Shown: positions 1-10,257, counted from the first letter of the stretch. The stretch is DNA of 64,000 bases from Sva-07 sp963728355 (GCA_963728355.1 CAVSJQ010000022.1:620001-684000), one strand, 5' to 3'. Translations and numbers: made by a program. Notes: a model not told the origin generated them from the letters alone.

Positions 1-368
1 ACGTCCACGGGATGTCGAGCGAACGCAGTCGGGCCGGCGCCGCCGACATCGCCGCCAAGGACGACGATCTCGAACTCGAGCCGGACGCACTGGGTGAGGG
101 GCTGCGCGATTGGTTCCAAGACCTCCCCGACGACGTCGGATCCGGCCGCCCGGCGGCCGCCTTCGACACCCGGGTCCACGCGTCGGCGCTGCTCACCGGC
201 CAGGCCTCGAACGGCATCGCCAAGCGGCTCCGCTCGCATGGGTTCGACCTCGCCGTCGACCGCGAGAGCTTCTTCGTCGACAAGTCGACCCATCTCGAGC
301 CCGGCGAGGCCGAGCGGGCGACCGATTGGGGCCGGCGAGTCGCGCAGGCCACTCAAGCCGCACGCTGA
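1..368 (+). CDS. Flavodoxin-like family protein, C-terminal part (5' end outside window)
   Basis: The reading frame is open from the window edge, so the true start lies upstream. The visible 120 or so residues begin with a V-H-G-M-S stretch like the one near the end of flavodoxin/NADPH-dependent reductase-type folds in actinobacteria. They continue with an acidic helix (REWF-like GLRDWF) and end in FFVDKSTHLEPGE, which resembles the last strand and helix of the flavodoxin-like domain (F-V-x-G-x-x-G-P-L-x-x-G-E in relatives). No FMN-binding loop is visible because the N-terminus is missing. The gene ends convergently, overlapping the stop region of the HTTM gene on the other strand by about 16 bases. 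Family assignment is moderate; function cannot be narrowed. Confidence 0.55.
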   Translation, partial: VHGMSSERSRAGAADIAAKDDDLELEPDALGEGLRDWFQDLPDDVGSGRPAAAFDTRVHASALLTGQASNGIAKRLRSHGFDLAVDRESFFVDKSTHLEPGEAERATDWGRRVAQATQAAR

Positions 369-1297
369 TCGAGCCCGCCCAGCAACCACGAGGGGCGGTC
401 GGTCCACAGCCGTTCGATCCGGTACAGCGGTGCGAAGGCAACCAGGAACAGCGGCATCGGGAAGGCGATCAACATGAACGCGAAGATCCCGATGTGCATC
501 AGCCATGCCGCGACCACCCAGACGGTCCGCACCCGGCCGCCGAGGAGTGCGGCGGGTGCGCCGAGTTCGACGATGATCGTGGCCGCTGCGGCGAACGGCC
601 AGATTCGCTCGAGTCGTACCGCCAAGCCAGCCAACGGCGAACCGGTGCTACCGAGGAGGTCCAGACGGGCTGCCGCGTAGGCGACGTGGTTGCGCAGCGT
701 GTCGCCGAGCACCCAGTCGAGGCCGCCGTACCGCAGCTTCGCGATGCCGGCGATGACGTAGGTGACGACGAGGACCAACGATGCGAGCGCGATCGGCCAC
801 CCGTACGCGGTCGACTCCACCACGTGTGCTCCGGCGCCGTCGCGATCACGGCGCCGGGCGTCGAGCGACCAGGTGTCGGCGGCCGGGGCCAGCGCCAGGA
901 TCAACAGGTACAGGACCATCAGGTTCTCGAAGTGCAACAACTGACCCCACGAGCCGCGGTACGAGCCGAGTGCGAGGGTTCCCAGCGCGAACAGAGGGCC
1001 CGTGAACCGGAACCGCCAACCGAGCAGGAAACCGATTCCGGTCACCAACGTGGCGGCGATCGTGGCATCGACGACCACGCCCGGCACCGGCGCGTCGAGA
1101 AATGTGGCCAGCCCGACGCCGTCGAAGCCGCTACGACGATCGGCGAGTTGCAGAAAGACCGGGAGGCGGATGAGGAGGTAGGTCACGGCGAACACGCCGA
1201 CCAGGATCCGGAACATCGCCAGCCGCTCCGGCGGGGCGACCGCATCGACGAACGGCAGCGACCGCGGCGCAGCGGCGGAGTTGCGCACCTCGATCAC
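353..1297 (-). CDS. HTTM (vitamin K-dependent carboxylase-like) integral membrane protein
   Basis: A 314-residue polytopic membrane protein starting at GTG 1297. That start overlaps the stop of the upstream gene as GTGA, and I prefer it to a longer open frame without RBS. The features match the HTTM domain (related to the membrane part of gamma-glutamyl carboxylase): an N-terminal A-M-F-R-I-L-V-G helix, a W-G-Q-L-L-H-F-E-N segment, and the typical Y-V-I-A-G-I-A-K-L-R signature in the middle followed by GLDW. Roughly seven hydrophobic helices are visible. Family members are mostly uncharacterised and no carboxylase activity can be claimed. It is translationally coupled to a small membrane-anchored protein, which may be its dedicated partner. 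Confidence 0.72.
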   Translation of the reverse strand: MIEVRNSAAAPRSLPFVDAVAPPERLAMFRILVGVFAVTYLLIRLPVFLQLADRRSGFDGVGLATFLDAPVPGVVVDATIAATLVTGIGFLLGWRFRFTGPLFALGTLALGSYRGSWGQLLHFENLMVLYLLILALAPAADTWSLDARRRDRDGAGAHVVESTAYGWPIALASLVLVVTYVIAGIAKLRYGGLDWVLGDTLRNHVAYAAARLDLLGSTGSPLAGLAVRLERIWPFAAAATIIVELGAPAALLGGRVRTVWVVAAWLMHIGIFAFMLIAFPMPLFLVAFAPLYRIERLWTDRPSWLLGGLDQRAA

Positions 1298-1746
1298 GAC
1301 GGCAGCTCGCAGGAAGCGTGGACGGTCCGCTCGAGCAGGCTGGCCTCGCCCTGCACCTGCGCGACCACGTCGTGGCGTTCGGTGACCACCTCGATCGTGA
1401 CGTCGACGCCGGACGGGAGGCCGTCCCACCCCTGGGCTCGTGCAGCGATCTCCTCGCACCGTTGCCTGGCTCGGCCGTCGCCGATGGCATCGCGGAGCTC
1501 CCCGGCCACGATGAGCGGATCGTCGCTGTCGCCGACGATCCCGAGCGTGAGTGCCGACGTGGTTCCGTCGGCGCCCACCGCCTGGGCGGTTGCGAACGTG
1601 ACCGCGTCACCACGTGCCCGTGAATACATCAGATAGGTCGACAGCGGGAAGCCGTCGCGGTCGAGCATGACCGGAGCGATGAGCGCACCGGCGACGATCG
1701 CCGTGACGACGATCCTCGCTGGGCGGCTCAGGCCACGATCTCGCAT
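1294..1746 (-). CDS. Small membrane-anchored protein paired with the HTTM protein
   Basis: 150 residues from ATG 1746. One N-terminal hydrophobic helix (about residues 10-28) is followed by an extracytoplasmic domain of about 115 residues with two cysteines. I do not recognise a named family. Its stop codon overlaps the GTG start of the HTTM gene, so the two are almost certainly co-translated. Small single-helix partner genes next to HTTM genes are a plausible pairing, but that is inference. The mature part contains a D-V-T-I-E-V-V-T strand, consistent with a mixed alpha/beta fold. Confidence 0.6.
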   Translation of the reverse strand: MRDRGLSRPARIVVTAIVAGALIAPVMLDRDGFPLSTYLMYSRARGDAVTFATAQAVGADGTTSALTLGIVGDSDDPLIVAGELRDAIGDGRARQRCEEIAARAQGWDGLPSGVDVTIEVVTERHDVVAQVQGEASLLERTVHASCELPS

Positions 1747-1858
1747 CCCTTCATCATGGCGAGCTGCAACGTCGTAGGACGCTCGCGTCGTGACGTGCCA
1801 CCGCTGCGATGCCCGCGGCGGCCACCCTCAGCGGCCGACCCTCAGCGGCGAGCGGGGC

Positions 1859-3082
1859 TCAGCCGGTGGGCGTGAGCTCGCGGATGTCGGCCCGGCTCCC
1901 GGCCCGCCAGTAGGCGCCCGCAACCCCGACGCAGACCAGGCTGATCACGCTGCTGTACGCCAGCGCCCACTCCGCGGAGACGTTGTCGGCGATCACGCCG
2001 GTGATCGGCCCGCCGATCGGCGTCGACCCGAGGAACGCGACAGCCTGCAGCGCCAGCAGGCGGCTGCGCATGTCCGGCGGACACTCCTGCTGCGTGATCG
2101 CATTGGCGCCGGCGACGAACGCGGCGCCGCCGATACCGAACGGCACGCACCACACGTACGCGAGCAGCAGGGTCGGCGCCCAGGCCAGACCGAACCCGGC
2201 GAGCGCCATCATCACGATCCCGCCGAAGAACCACCGCATCGTCACCACGTGCTGCCGGGCGGTGAGCAGCGACCCGGTCAGCGACCCGACCGACATCACA
2301 GCGAGGACGAATCCGTACGCCTCGTCGCCGCCCCACCGGACGTCGGCGAGCTTCGGGAGCACGGTGCCCTGGTTGAACGCCACGGTCGAGACGATCAACA
2401 ACAGCGAGTAGATCACCAGCATCGAGCGTTTGCCGATCACGAATCTCAGCGCCTCCCGGATGGGCTTGCCACCCTTGGCGAGCCGCGACGTCGGGAACAT
2501 CTCGTCGCGGCGGATCGCCACCAGGGAGAAGATGATCGCGAAGAACGTGACGCCGTTGAGCAGGAAACACCACGCCGTGCCGATCGTCGCGACCAGCACC
2601 CCGGCGAGCGCCGGGCCGAAGATGCGCGATCCGGTCATCACCGCAGTGTTCAACGACGTCGCGTTCGCGATGTCCACCGTGGGGACCAGCTCGGTCACCA
2701 ACCCTCGCCGAGCCGGATTGTCGAAGGCGTTGACGACGCCGAGGAGCAGCGACAACGCATAGACCACCGGCAGGTTCGCCCAGCCTGCGAGATCGATCGT
2801 GCCGAGCAGGAGCGCCTGCGCCGCCAACGCGCTCTGCGTGACGATCGCCATCGTGCGACGGTCCCGTCCATCGGCGATCACCCCGGCCCACGCGCCGAGC
2901 AACAGCGTCGGCAGCATCTGCAGCGCCAGGGTGATGCCGACGGTGGTCGCCTCGCCCGTCAAGCGGTAGACCAGCAGGGACATCGCGGTCATCTGCAACC
3001 ACGTCCCGACGTTCGAGATCGCCAGACCTGAGAAGAACAACCGAGCGTTGTAGTACTTCAGCGAGCGGAACGTCGATGACAT
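1859..3082 (-). CDS. MFS transporter, EntS-like (DHA3/MFS_3) exporter
   Basis: About 407 residues with a 12-helix MFS profile. The N-terminal F-x-G-L-A-I-S-N-V-G-T-W-L-Q and the loop DGRDRRT after helix 3 are typical of the drug/siderophore exporter subgroup represented by EntS. A second characteristic motif is F-D-N-P-A-R-R near residue 125. I use ATG 3082; a GTG three codons upstream is also possible. The substrate is unknown. The gene is divergent from the lipoprotein at 3187 and ends about 110 bases before the small gene at 1746. That gap holds a direct repeat of a CCTCAGCGGC-type motif (about 1824-1849). Confidence 0.8.
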   Translation of the reverse strand: MSSTFRSLKYYNARLFFSGLAISNVGTWLQMTAMSLLVYRLTGEATTVGITLALQMLPTLLLGAWAGVIADGRDRRTMAIVTQSALAAQALLLGTIDLAGWANLPVVYALSLLLGVVNAFDNPARRGLVTELVPTVDIANATSLNTAVMTGSRIFGPALAGVLVATIGTAWCFLLNGVTFFAIIFSLVAIRRDEMFPTSRLAKGGKPIREALRFVIGKRSMLVIYSLLLIVSTVAFNQGTVLPKLADVRWGGDEAYGFVLAVMSVGSLTGSLLTARQHVVTMRWFFGGIVMMALAGFGLAWAPTLLLAYVWCVPFGIGGAAFVAGANAITQQECPPDMRSRLLALQAVAFLGSTPIGGPITGVIADNVSAEWALAYSSVISLVCVGVAGAYWRAGSRADIRELTPTG

Positions 3083-3142
3083 CAGCGACACATCGTTACC
3101 GGTCGCCCCTCAGTTCACACGACCGAACGTGTCGATCGACGC

Positions 3143-3167
3143 CGGTGTGCGAACCTGGCGCACACCG
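3143..3167 (+). promoter_or_regulatory. Perfect 9-bp inverted repeat before the lipoprotein gene
   Basis: Arms CGGTGTGCG (3143-3151) and CGCACACCG (3159-3167) are separated by 7 bases. They lie just upstream of a purine-rich RBS (AAGGAAGGGA, 3171-3180) and the ATG at 3187. The element could be an operator or a 5'UTR hairpin. No regulator is identified. Confidence 0.45.
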
Positions 3168-3186
3168 ACGAAGGAAGGGACCCGAC

Positions 3187-3597
3187 ATGGGCCGAGAAAC
3201 ATCACGACGCAGACGGCCGACGATCGCTCTTGTCGCGCTCGGAGCGCTCGCACTCACGGCATGCGGCAGCGATGACAGCGCCGCCGGGAGCACCGAGGCG
3301 TTCTGCGACGGGATCAACACATTGGCCGACTCGGGGGATGCCACCGACGAAGGGCAGGACCTCGCCACCTTCCGCTCGATCGCCGAGGTGGCACCGGAGG
3401 AGATCTCCGACGAGATGGACCAGCTGGTCGAGGCCTTCGAGCGCCTGCAGACCTTCGACCCACAGACCGCAACCGAGGACGAGATGGCCGAGTTTCTCAC
3501 GCTCGCTGAGGGCCTCGACGGGGCCAGCACCACCGTCGAGGAGTTCGCCAGGGACAACTGTCCCGATCTGCCGACCGGTTTCTTCGGCGACGAGTAG
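3187..3597 (+). CDS. Small secreted lipoprotein of unknown function
   Basis: 136 residues from ATG 3187, chosen because a strong RBS lies 7 bases upstream; a longer frame to 3076 would overlap the divergent MFS start. The N-terminus is basic (ETSRRRRP), followed by a hydrophobic core and a lipobox L-T-A-C around residue 27, so the mature protein should be lipid-anchored on the outer face of the membrane. The mature part is about 110 residues, acidic and mostly helical, with two further cysteines that could form a disulfide. No enzyme motif is visible. The gene ends convergently 15 bases from lepA. Confidence 0.75.
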   Translation: MGRETSRRRRPTIALVALGALALTACGSDDSAAGSTEAFCDGINTLADSGDATDEGQDLATFRSIAEVAPEEISDEMDQLVEAFERLQTFDPQTATEDEMAEFLTLAEGLDGASTTVEEFARDNCPDLPTGFFGDE

Positions 3598-3612
3598 CCC
3601 GGCTCGACGGAC

Positions 3613-5397
<1,785 letters not shown>

Positions 5398-5407
5398 GTC
5401 CGAACCA

Positions 5408-5413
5408 ACGCTA
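5408..5413 (-). promoter_or_regulatory. Putative -10 hexamer TAGCGT of lepA
   Basis: TAGCGT on the minus strand fits the actinobacterial TAnnnT -10 pattern. It leaves 10 bases before the lepA ATG, so transcription would begin 0-4 bases before the start codon. No clear -35 is visible. The same hexamer precedes the thioredoxin and acyl-AMP ligase genes. Confidence 0.45.
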
Positions 5414-5423
5414 TCTGGGCACG

Positions 5424-5453
5424 TTGCCGCTCAGGATGGGGTCCCGATAGAGT
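5424..5453 (+). promoter_or_regulatory. Putative rpsT promoter TTGCCG-N18-TAGAGT
   Basis: TTGCCG at 5424-5429 and TAGAGT at 5448-5453 are spaced by 18 bases and lie about 85 bases before the rpsT ATG. They resemble a housekeeping sigma promoter with a leader of about 75-80 bases, long enough for S20 autoregulation, though no specific structure is evident. Confidence 0.45.
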
Positions 5454-5538
5454 CCCAGGGCTGTTCAGCGCGGGCACCGGGCCCCGCTGCGCAGACCATT
5501 CGACGCCATTCCTGTCAGAGAGCAAGGTTCCCACGGCC

Positions 5539-5793
5539 ATGGCCAACATCAAGAGCCAGAAGAAGCGCAACATCACCAACGCCAAGCGCCACGAGCGCAA
5601 CAAGGCGGTGAAGGCGGAGATGAAGACCCGCACCAAGCGCGTCGAGGCGACCCTCGGCACCGACGACAACGACGAAGCGGTGCGCGACGCGGTCAAGCGC
5701 ATCGACTCCGCCGCCTCCAAGGGCATCATCCACAAGAACGCAGCGGCGCGCAAGAAGAGCCGCCTGATGAAGAAGGTCAACGCCGCCGGCTGA
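5539..5793 (+). CDS. rpsT: 30S ribosomal protein S20
   Basis: 84 residues, the normal size. It starts M-A-N-I-K-S-Q-K-K-R and contains the conserved R-N-K-A-V-K-A and H-K-N-A-A-A-R-K-K-S-R-L segments. It is strongly basic and helical, and binds 16S rRNA early in 30S assembly. ATG 5539 is the only sensible start. The gene is followed within 25 bases by a strong intrinsic terminator and is divergent from lepA. Confidence 0.97.
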   Translation: MANIKSQKKRNITNAKRHERNKAVKAEMKTRTKRVEATLGTDDNDEAVRDAVKRIDSAASKGIIHKNAAARKKSRLMKKVNAAG

Positions 5794-5813
5794 CCTCACT
5801 CCGGTCCGAATTG

Positions 5814-5855
5814 TGCGCTGATCTGGTCGCTGAGCGACCGATTCAGCGCATTTTT
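5814..5855 (+). terminator. Intrinsic terminator of rpsT
   Basis: Outer arms TGCGCTGA (5814-5821) and TCAGCGCA (5843-5850) enclose a second stem GGTCG/CGACC, and TTTTT (5851-5855) follows directly. It is the clearest classical terminator in the window and lies 20 bases after the rpsT stop. Confidence 0.88.
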
Positions 5856-5946
5856 CCGTTTCGGCTCGCGGCGCGCCGGAGCGCACCTGTCCCCGTTCGG
5901 GCCGTCGATGTAGGTTGTGTCCCCGAGCGGACAACTGGGGGCCAAC

Positions 5947-7338
5947 ATGGACAACGCCGTCGAGGTGGACTACCTGATCATCGGTGCGGGAGCGGTGGGG
6001 ATGGCATTCGCCGACGTCCTGCTCTCGGAGTCCGAGGCGACCATCGCCATGGTCGACCGCCGTCATCGACCGGGTGGTCACTGGAACGATGCGTACCCCT
6101 TCGTCCGCCTCCACCAGCCGTCGGGCTTCTACGGCGTGAACTCACGCACGCTCGGCACCGGCGCCAAGGACGAAGTCGGCCACAACCGGGGCATGTTCGA
6201 ACTTGCGTCCGGTCAGGAGGTGCTCAGCCATTTCGATCTGACGATGCAGCAGCGCTTGCTTCCATCGGGACGCGTGCAGTGGTTCCCGATGAGCGAGGTC
6301 GACGCCGGCGGCTCCATCCGTTCTCTGCTGTCCGGCGAACGCACCGCGATTCGCGCTCGCAAGACCGTGGACGCCACTCACTCACAGATGAAGATCCCGT
6401 CGGTGAACCCGCCCGCCTACGCCGTCGATGCCGGCGTCGCCTGTGTGCCACCGAACGATCTGCCTCGCCGAAGTGCGGGCCATGACCAGTACGTCGTGGT
6501 CGGCGCCGGCAAGACCGCGATGGATGCCTGCATCTGGCTGCTCGACAATGGCACCCCACCGGAGCGGATCCGCTGGATCATGCCTCGCGACTCGTGGCTG
6601 CTCGATCGACGGTCGTACCAGCCGGGCGAAGAATTCTTCGCTGCGGTGTGCAAGGGCCTTGCCGACCAGGTCGAGGCGGTTGCGGTGGCCGACAGTCTCG
6701 ACGACATCCTGGTGAACCTCGAAGGGCGCGACTTTCTGGTGCGGATCGACCCGACGGTCACCGCCGAGGCCTACCACTGCGCCGTGATCAGCCCGGGCGA
6801 AGTGGAGCTGCTGCGCTCGATCACCGACGTCGTCCGACTGGGACGGGTCCGTCGGATCTCGCCCGACGAGATCACCCTCGACCACGGCACGGTTCCGGCG
6901 ACCGCGAACCCGTTGTACATCGACTGTTCGTCGCAGGGCATCCCCCGCCGGCCCTCGACGCCGATTTTCGACGGCGATCGCATCACGCCGCAGTGGGTCC
7001 GCACCTGCCAGCCGACGTTCAGTGCCGCGTTCGTCGGCCACGTCGAAGCGGCCTACGACGACGATGCCCTGAAAAACGAACTCTGCGTGCCGATCGAGCC
7101 ACCGGAGGTCGCACTCGACTACGCCCGCATGTTCCAGCTGGAACTCGCCACGCGGTCGTGCTGGGACCGTCACCCGGAGATCCGTACCTGGTTGGAGACG
7201 TGCCGGCTCGATCCGTTCTCGTCGGTTGCGAAGTCCCGGATCGGCGTCGATGCCGAAGCGACCGAACACCTCGGCCGGTATCTCATGAACTTCGGGCCTG
7301 CCGTCGAGAAGCTCGACGCGCTGCTCGGTCCGCTCTGA
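5947..7338 (+). CDS. FAD/NAD(P)-binding oxidoreductase of unknown substrate
   Basis: 463 residues from ATG 5947, preceded by the purine-rich CTGGGGG; a longer frame to 5917 lacks support. The N-terminal dinucleotide fold shows I-I-G-A-G-A-V-G near residue 12 and the ribose-binding acidic end M-V-D-R-R, followed by R-P-G-G-H-W, typical of flavin monooxygenase-like and pyridine nucleotide-disulfide-like enzymes. A second nucleotide-binding motif V-V-G-A-G-K-T-A-M-D lies near residue 185. No CxxC redox pair is seen. The product is probably a cytoplasmic single-component FAD enzyme. A TAGGTT hexamer (5911-5916) is a candidate -10. The gene sits between rpsT and holA, which are often close neighbours in related genomes. 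Confidence 0.7.
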   Translation: MDNAVEVDYLIIGAGAVGMAFADVLLSESEATIAMVDRRHRPGGHWNDAYPFVRLHQPSGFYGVNSRTLGTGAKDEVGHNRGMFELASGQEVLSHFDLTMQQRLLPSGRVQWFPMSEVDAGGSIRSLLSGERTAIRARKTVDATHSQMKIPSVNPPAYAVDAGVACVPPNDLPRRSAGHDQYVVVGAGKTAMDACIWLLDNGTPPERIRWIMPRDSWLLDRRSYQPGEEFFAAVCKGLADQVEAVAVADSLDDILVNLEGRDFLVRIDPTVTAEAYHCAVISPGEVELLRSITDVVRLGRVRRISPDEITLDHGTVPATANPLYIDCSSQGIPRRPSTPIFDGDRITPQWVRTCQPTFSAAFVGHVEAAYDDDALKNELCVPIEPPEVALDYARMFQLELATRSCWDRHPEIRTWLETCRLDPFSSVAKSRIGVDAEATEHLGRYLMNFGPAVEKLDALLGPL

Positions 7339-7345
7339 CGTCGAC

Positions 7346-7364
7346 GCCGCTGACGGTCAGCGGC
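7346..7364. terminator. 19-bp palindrome at the convergent junction (bidirectional terminator candidate)
   Basis: Arms GCCGCTGAC (7346-7354) and GTCAGCGGC (7356-7364) are perfect around one central base. The element lies just after the FAD oxidoreductase and contains the holA stop codon (7357-7359), so it could end transcription from both sides. It lacks a U-run. Confidence 0.45.
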
Positions 7365-8316
7365 GGAGCTTGGAGAGGCGGGCGACGAGCACTTCCATCA
7401 CCAGCTCGGGATCGAGTTCGCGCGCCCCGCGCAGGTCGAGGTCGGCCTGGGCGAGCAACTCGATCGCCCGCCGCGTCGACGCCGGACCGAGGCGCCGATA
7501 ATTGGCGAGGGCCTTCTTGGCCGGGTAGGGCGACTTGATCCCGGTGGCCGCCATCGCCTCCTGCTCGGAGCGGGCGTCGGCGCCGTCGAGCTTGGCGATG
7601 TTCGCATAGTGGTTGTGCATGATCGCCATGATCTGCAGCGGGTGGCGTTCGCCGGCGTGCATCATCCGGCCGAGCAGGGTCAGTGCCTTGGTGGTCTCAC
7701 CAGCGTCGATGGCATCGGTGAAGTCCCACGGCGGCACTCCCCCGGCGTCACCCAGGAACGGCTCGACATCGGCGAACGTGAGCACGTGATCGTCGCCGTA
7801 GGTGCTGGTCAGCGTGGCCAGGATGCCATCCAACCGTCCGGCGTCCTCACCCAGCCACGCTCCGAGTTGGGCTGCCGCCTCCGGTTTGATCCGCAGGCCG
7901 GCCTCGGCGATGCGGTCGGCGATCCAGGCCTGGCGGTCCTTGGGCCGTGACGGCGGCGAAGTGTTGGTGACCGCGCCGACCGCCTTCACGGCGTCGGCGA
8001 GCTTCTTCGGGACACTGCCGCTGTTGACCACGATGACGAGGTCGGACGAGTCGAGCGGATCAGCGAGGTAGCCGACCAGCGGTGTCAGTTCGTCGGCGGT
8101 GAAACGATCGACGCCGCGAGCGACGACGACACGCTTGTCGGTGAGGAACGACGGCGTCTGCGCCGCGTCGACCACCATCCGGAGTTCGTAGTCGTCGCCG
8201 TCGAACTCGTCGACCATCATCGCCCGGTCACCGTCGCCGACGAGCTCGTCGACCAGTTCGTGCACTGCGGATCGCAGCACCGACTCGTCGTTGCCGCTCA
8301 GGAGATGCGTCGCCAT
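7357..8316 (-). CDS. holA: DNA polymerase III delta subunit (clamp-loader wrench)
   Basis: 319 residues from ATG 8316, 14 bases after the comEC stop. The HolA layout is visible: the N-terminal H-L-L-S-G-N-D-E nucleotide-fold start, the V-V-V-A-R-G-V-D strand, a central R-I-A-E-A-G-L-R-I region, and the C-terminal helical collar with A-N-I-A-K-L-D-G and the family-typical K-S-P-Y-P-A-K-K-A...Y-R-R-L. The delta subunit opens the beta clamp during loading at the replication fork. It is probably co-transcribed with comEC, as in many actinobacteria. Confidence 0.93.
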   Translation of the reverse strand: MATHLLSGNDESVLRSAVHELVDELVGDGDRAMMVDEFDGDDYELRMVVDAAQTPSFLTDKRVVVARGVDRFTADELTPLVGYLADPLDSSDLVIVVNSGSVPKKLADAVKAVGAVTNTSPPSRPKDRQAWIADRIAEAGLRIKPEAAAQLGAWLGEDAGRLDGILATLTSTYGDDHVLTFADVEPFLGDAGGVPPWDFTDAIDAGETTKALTLLGRMMHAGERHPLQIMAIMHNHYANIAKLDGADARSEQEAMAATGIKSPYPAKKALANYRRLGPASTRRAIELLAQADLDLRGARELDPELVMEVLVARLSKLRR

Positions 8317-8330
8317 GGAGACCTCGATTC

Positions 8331-9707
8331 TTATCGCGTCCCGGGCGGCCTGCGACAAACCAGCCCGACGACGACCGCGGCGAGCACTCCCCAACCGGTC
8401 CAGGTCCACGGTGGATCCGGTTCGAGTCGCACCCCCAGCCGGGCGACGGTGTCGACCCATCGGGTACCGATCCGCGCAGGGAACATCATGATCGGGGCGA
8501 GCGCCGGGACCGAGCCGGCGACGAGCCCGGCCGGCAGGCCGTAGAGCATCACGAATCCGGCGACCGGAACCGCCAGCACGTTGGCGACCACGCTGACCAG
8601 CGGCAGCCGGCCGAAGACCAACACGCTGGGCACCACGACGCCGAGCTGTGCGCCCAACGTGATCCCCAATGCGAGCGCGAGCGGGCCGAACATCGCCAGG
8701 CGCTGCGCCAGCCACGGCCCCGCCGTGCACACCCCGAGCGTCGCGCCGACCGACAACCAGAATCCGATCGACCACGCCAGCAGCGGGTCGATCAACACGA
8801 GCCCGATCACGGCGAGCGCCAGGATCCGCAACGGGCTGCGCTCGCGGCCCGTTGCGTAGGCCGTGGCGGACAACGCCGCCATCACCCCGGCACGCAGGAT
8901 CGACGGTTCGAACCGCGTGAGTGCCACGAACCAGGCGATCACGGCAACGGTGAGGACCCACCGCGGCACGGGACGCAACCGCACCAGCAGCGGACCACAC
9001 GCCGCCAGGACGAACGCGACGTTCTGGCCGGACACGGCCGTCAAGTGCGACAGTCCGCTCGCCCGGAACCGGTCGATCATGTCACGGGGCTGGTCGCGGT
9101 CGTCGCCGATCACGAGGCCGCGGTACAGGGCGCCATCGGGTTCGGGAAGCGCACCGGCGGCGCGTTCGATCGTCGCTCGCACTCGGTTCGATGCACGAGC
9201 CACGGGACCACCCGAGTCGACGTCGCTCGCCCAGCCCAGGTCGAACTCGCCGACCACGTGCTGCCATGCCACCCGGTGCGCCCGTTCGTCGTCGAGCGGG
9301 CGACGCTCGCCGCTGGCCATCACCCACTCACCGCCGCGCCAGGCGCGTACCCGCTGCTGCTGGGCTCGGCCACGCGACCACAGCTCGAAGCGCTCGTGTT
9401 CCACCTCGACGATCACCCTCGTGCTCGAGGGGTACGGCTGGGGATCGTCGACCAGCCGAACCCATCCCTCGTACGGTCCGAGCGCGTCCGGCTCCAGCCC
9501 CGCCCACTCGTGCTGCGAGCGCACCGCACCGCCCGCCGCCAGCACGAGCGCCAGCACGACCAGAGCCACCGGCGGTGAGGACCCGACGGCTGCGAACGTC
9601 ACCCCGACGGCCAGCGCGAGGAGGACGGCAATCGCCGGCGAGCCCGTCCGCACCGCAACGACGGCCAGCACCGCCAGCGCAACCACACCACTGTCGGTGA
9701 CCGCCAT
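8331..9707 (-). CDS. comEC: ComEC/Rec2-type competence membrane channel lacking the metallo-beta-lactamase domain
   Basis: 458 residues from ATG 9707; a longer frame would run into the divergent gene. An N-terminal DUF4131-like segment (two to three helices plus an OB-like region up to about residue 220) precedes the Competence domain. That domain shows the characteristic G-L-V-I-G-D-D-R and S-G-L-S-H-L-T-A-V-S-G-Q-N motifs and about eight helices. ComEC forms the inner-membrane pore for single-stranded DNA uptake. The protein ends shortly after the last helix and has no metallo-beta-lactamase domain, which many ComEC proteins carry at the C-terminus. The downstream partner is holA, and comEA lies nearby on the same strand. 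Confidence 0.9.
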   Translation of the reverse strand: MAVTDSGVVALAVLAVVAVRTGSPAIAVLLALAVGVTFAAVGSSPPVALVVLALVLAAGGAVRSQHEWAGLEPDALGPYEGWVRLVDDPQPYPSSTRVIVEVEHERFELWSRGRAQQQRVRAWRGGEWVMASGERRPLDDERAHRVAWQHVVGEFDLGWASDVDSGGPVARASNRVRATIERAAGALPEPDGALYRGLVIGDDRDQPRDMIDRFRASGLSHLTAVSGQNVAFVLAACGPLLVRLRPVPRWVLTVAVIAWFVALTRFEPSILRAGVMAALSATAYATGRERSPLRILALAVIGLVLIDPLLAWSIGFWLSVGATLGVCTAGPWLAQRLAMFGPLALALGITLGAQLGVVVPSVLVFGRLPLVSVVANVLAVPVAGFVMLYGLPAGLVAGSVPALAPIMMFPARIGTRWVDTVARLGVRLEPDPPWTWTGWGVLAAVVVGLVCRRPPGTR

Positions 9708-9765
9708 CGTGGATGGCTCGGCGCGCCGCCGCGACCGGTCGTCGGTGCCATAGCCTCGGGGGTTC

Positions 9766-10242
9766 GTGACCTCGTTCACCCCCATTCCGCCCGGCGCCCG
9801 CCCGGCAGCTCCGGCACCTCCATCGGGCCCGCCGCTCACCGAAGGCCCCCGCTGGTACCGGGCGCGCCTGCGGATGTGGGGACCGTTGGCCGCCCTGATC
9901 GCGCCCGCGATCGTCGGCGCCATCGCCTACTTCTCGCTGCGACTGTTCGACACGGCGTGGAGTGGCGCCGTCGGACTGATCGGTGGCGTCTTCGCTGCAC
10001 CGGCGCTGCTGGCGGTCGGGGCGCCGTTCGGTGATCGCGGGCTGTATCCGGTGGCTGTGGCTGCATCGGGCCTGCTCTGGCTTCTCGTCGGATACCTCGC
10101 TGCACGGCGCGCAACTCGGAATCCAATGGCCACGTGGGCGGACTACTGGCGGCACTACGCCTGGCTCTGCGCCGGGGTCTGGGCGGGCGCAGCGATTGCA
10201 CTCGGCGCGGCGGCGCTGACCATCTCCGACTCGCTCTTCTGA
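9766..10242 (+). CDS. Small membrane protein with four predicted helices
   Basis: 158 residues from GTG 9766, with a G-rich RBS-like CTCGGGGG shortly upstream. The first 35 residues are Pro/Ala-rich and cytoplasmic. Four hydrophobic segments follow (around residues 42-60, 65-82, 88-105 and 130-152). I recognise no family. It is transcribed opposite to comEC and comEA and sits between them, so it interrupts what would otherwise be a comEA-comEC operon. It ends 15 bases from the comEA stop. Confidence 0.65.
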   Translation: MTSFTPIPPGARPAAPAPPSGPPLTEGPRWYRARLRMWGPLAALIAPAIVGAIAYFSLRLFDTAWSGAVGLIGGVFAAPALLAVGAPFGDRGLYPVAVAASGLLWLLVGYLAARRATRNPMATWADYWRHYAWLCAGVWAGAAIALGAAALTISDSLF

Positions 10243-10257
10243 TCGCATCCACTGCGG

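Noticed and set aside
1824..1849. Direct repeat around CCTCAGCGGC as an attachment site
   Set aside because: It is only about 12 bases, adjacent copies, with no integrase gene nearby.
5908..5940. Possible riboswitch-like inverted repeat GTTGTGTCC/GGACAAC before the FAD gene
   Set aside because: The arms are imperfect, with a bulged base, and no further conserved structure is visible.
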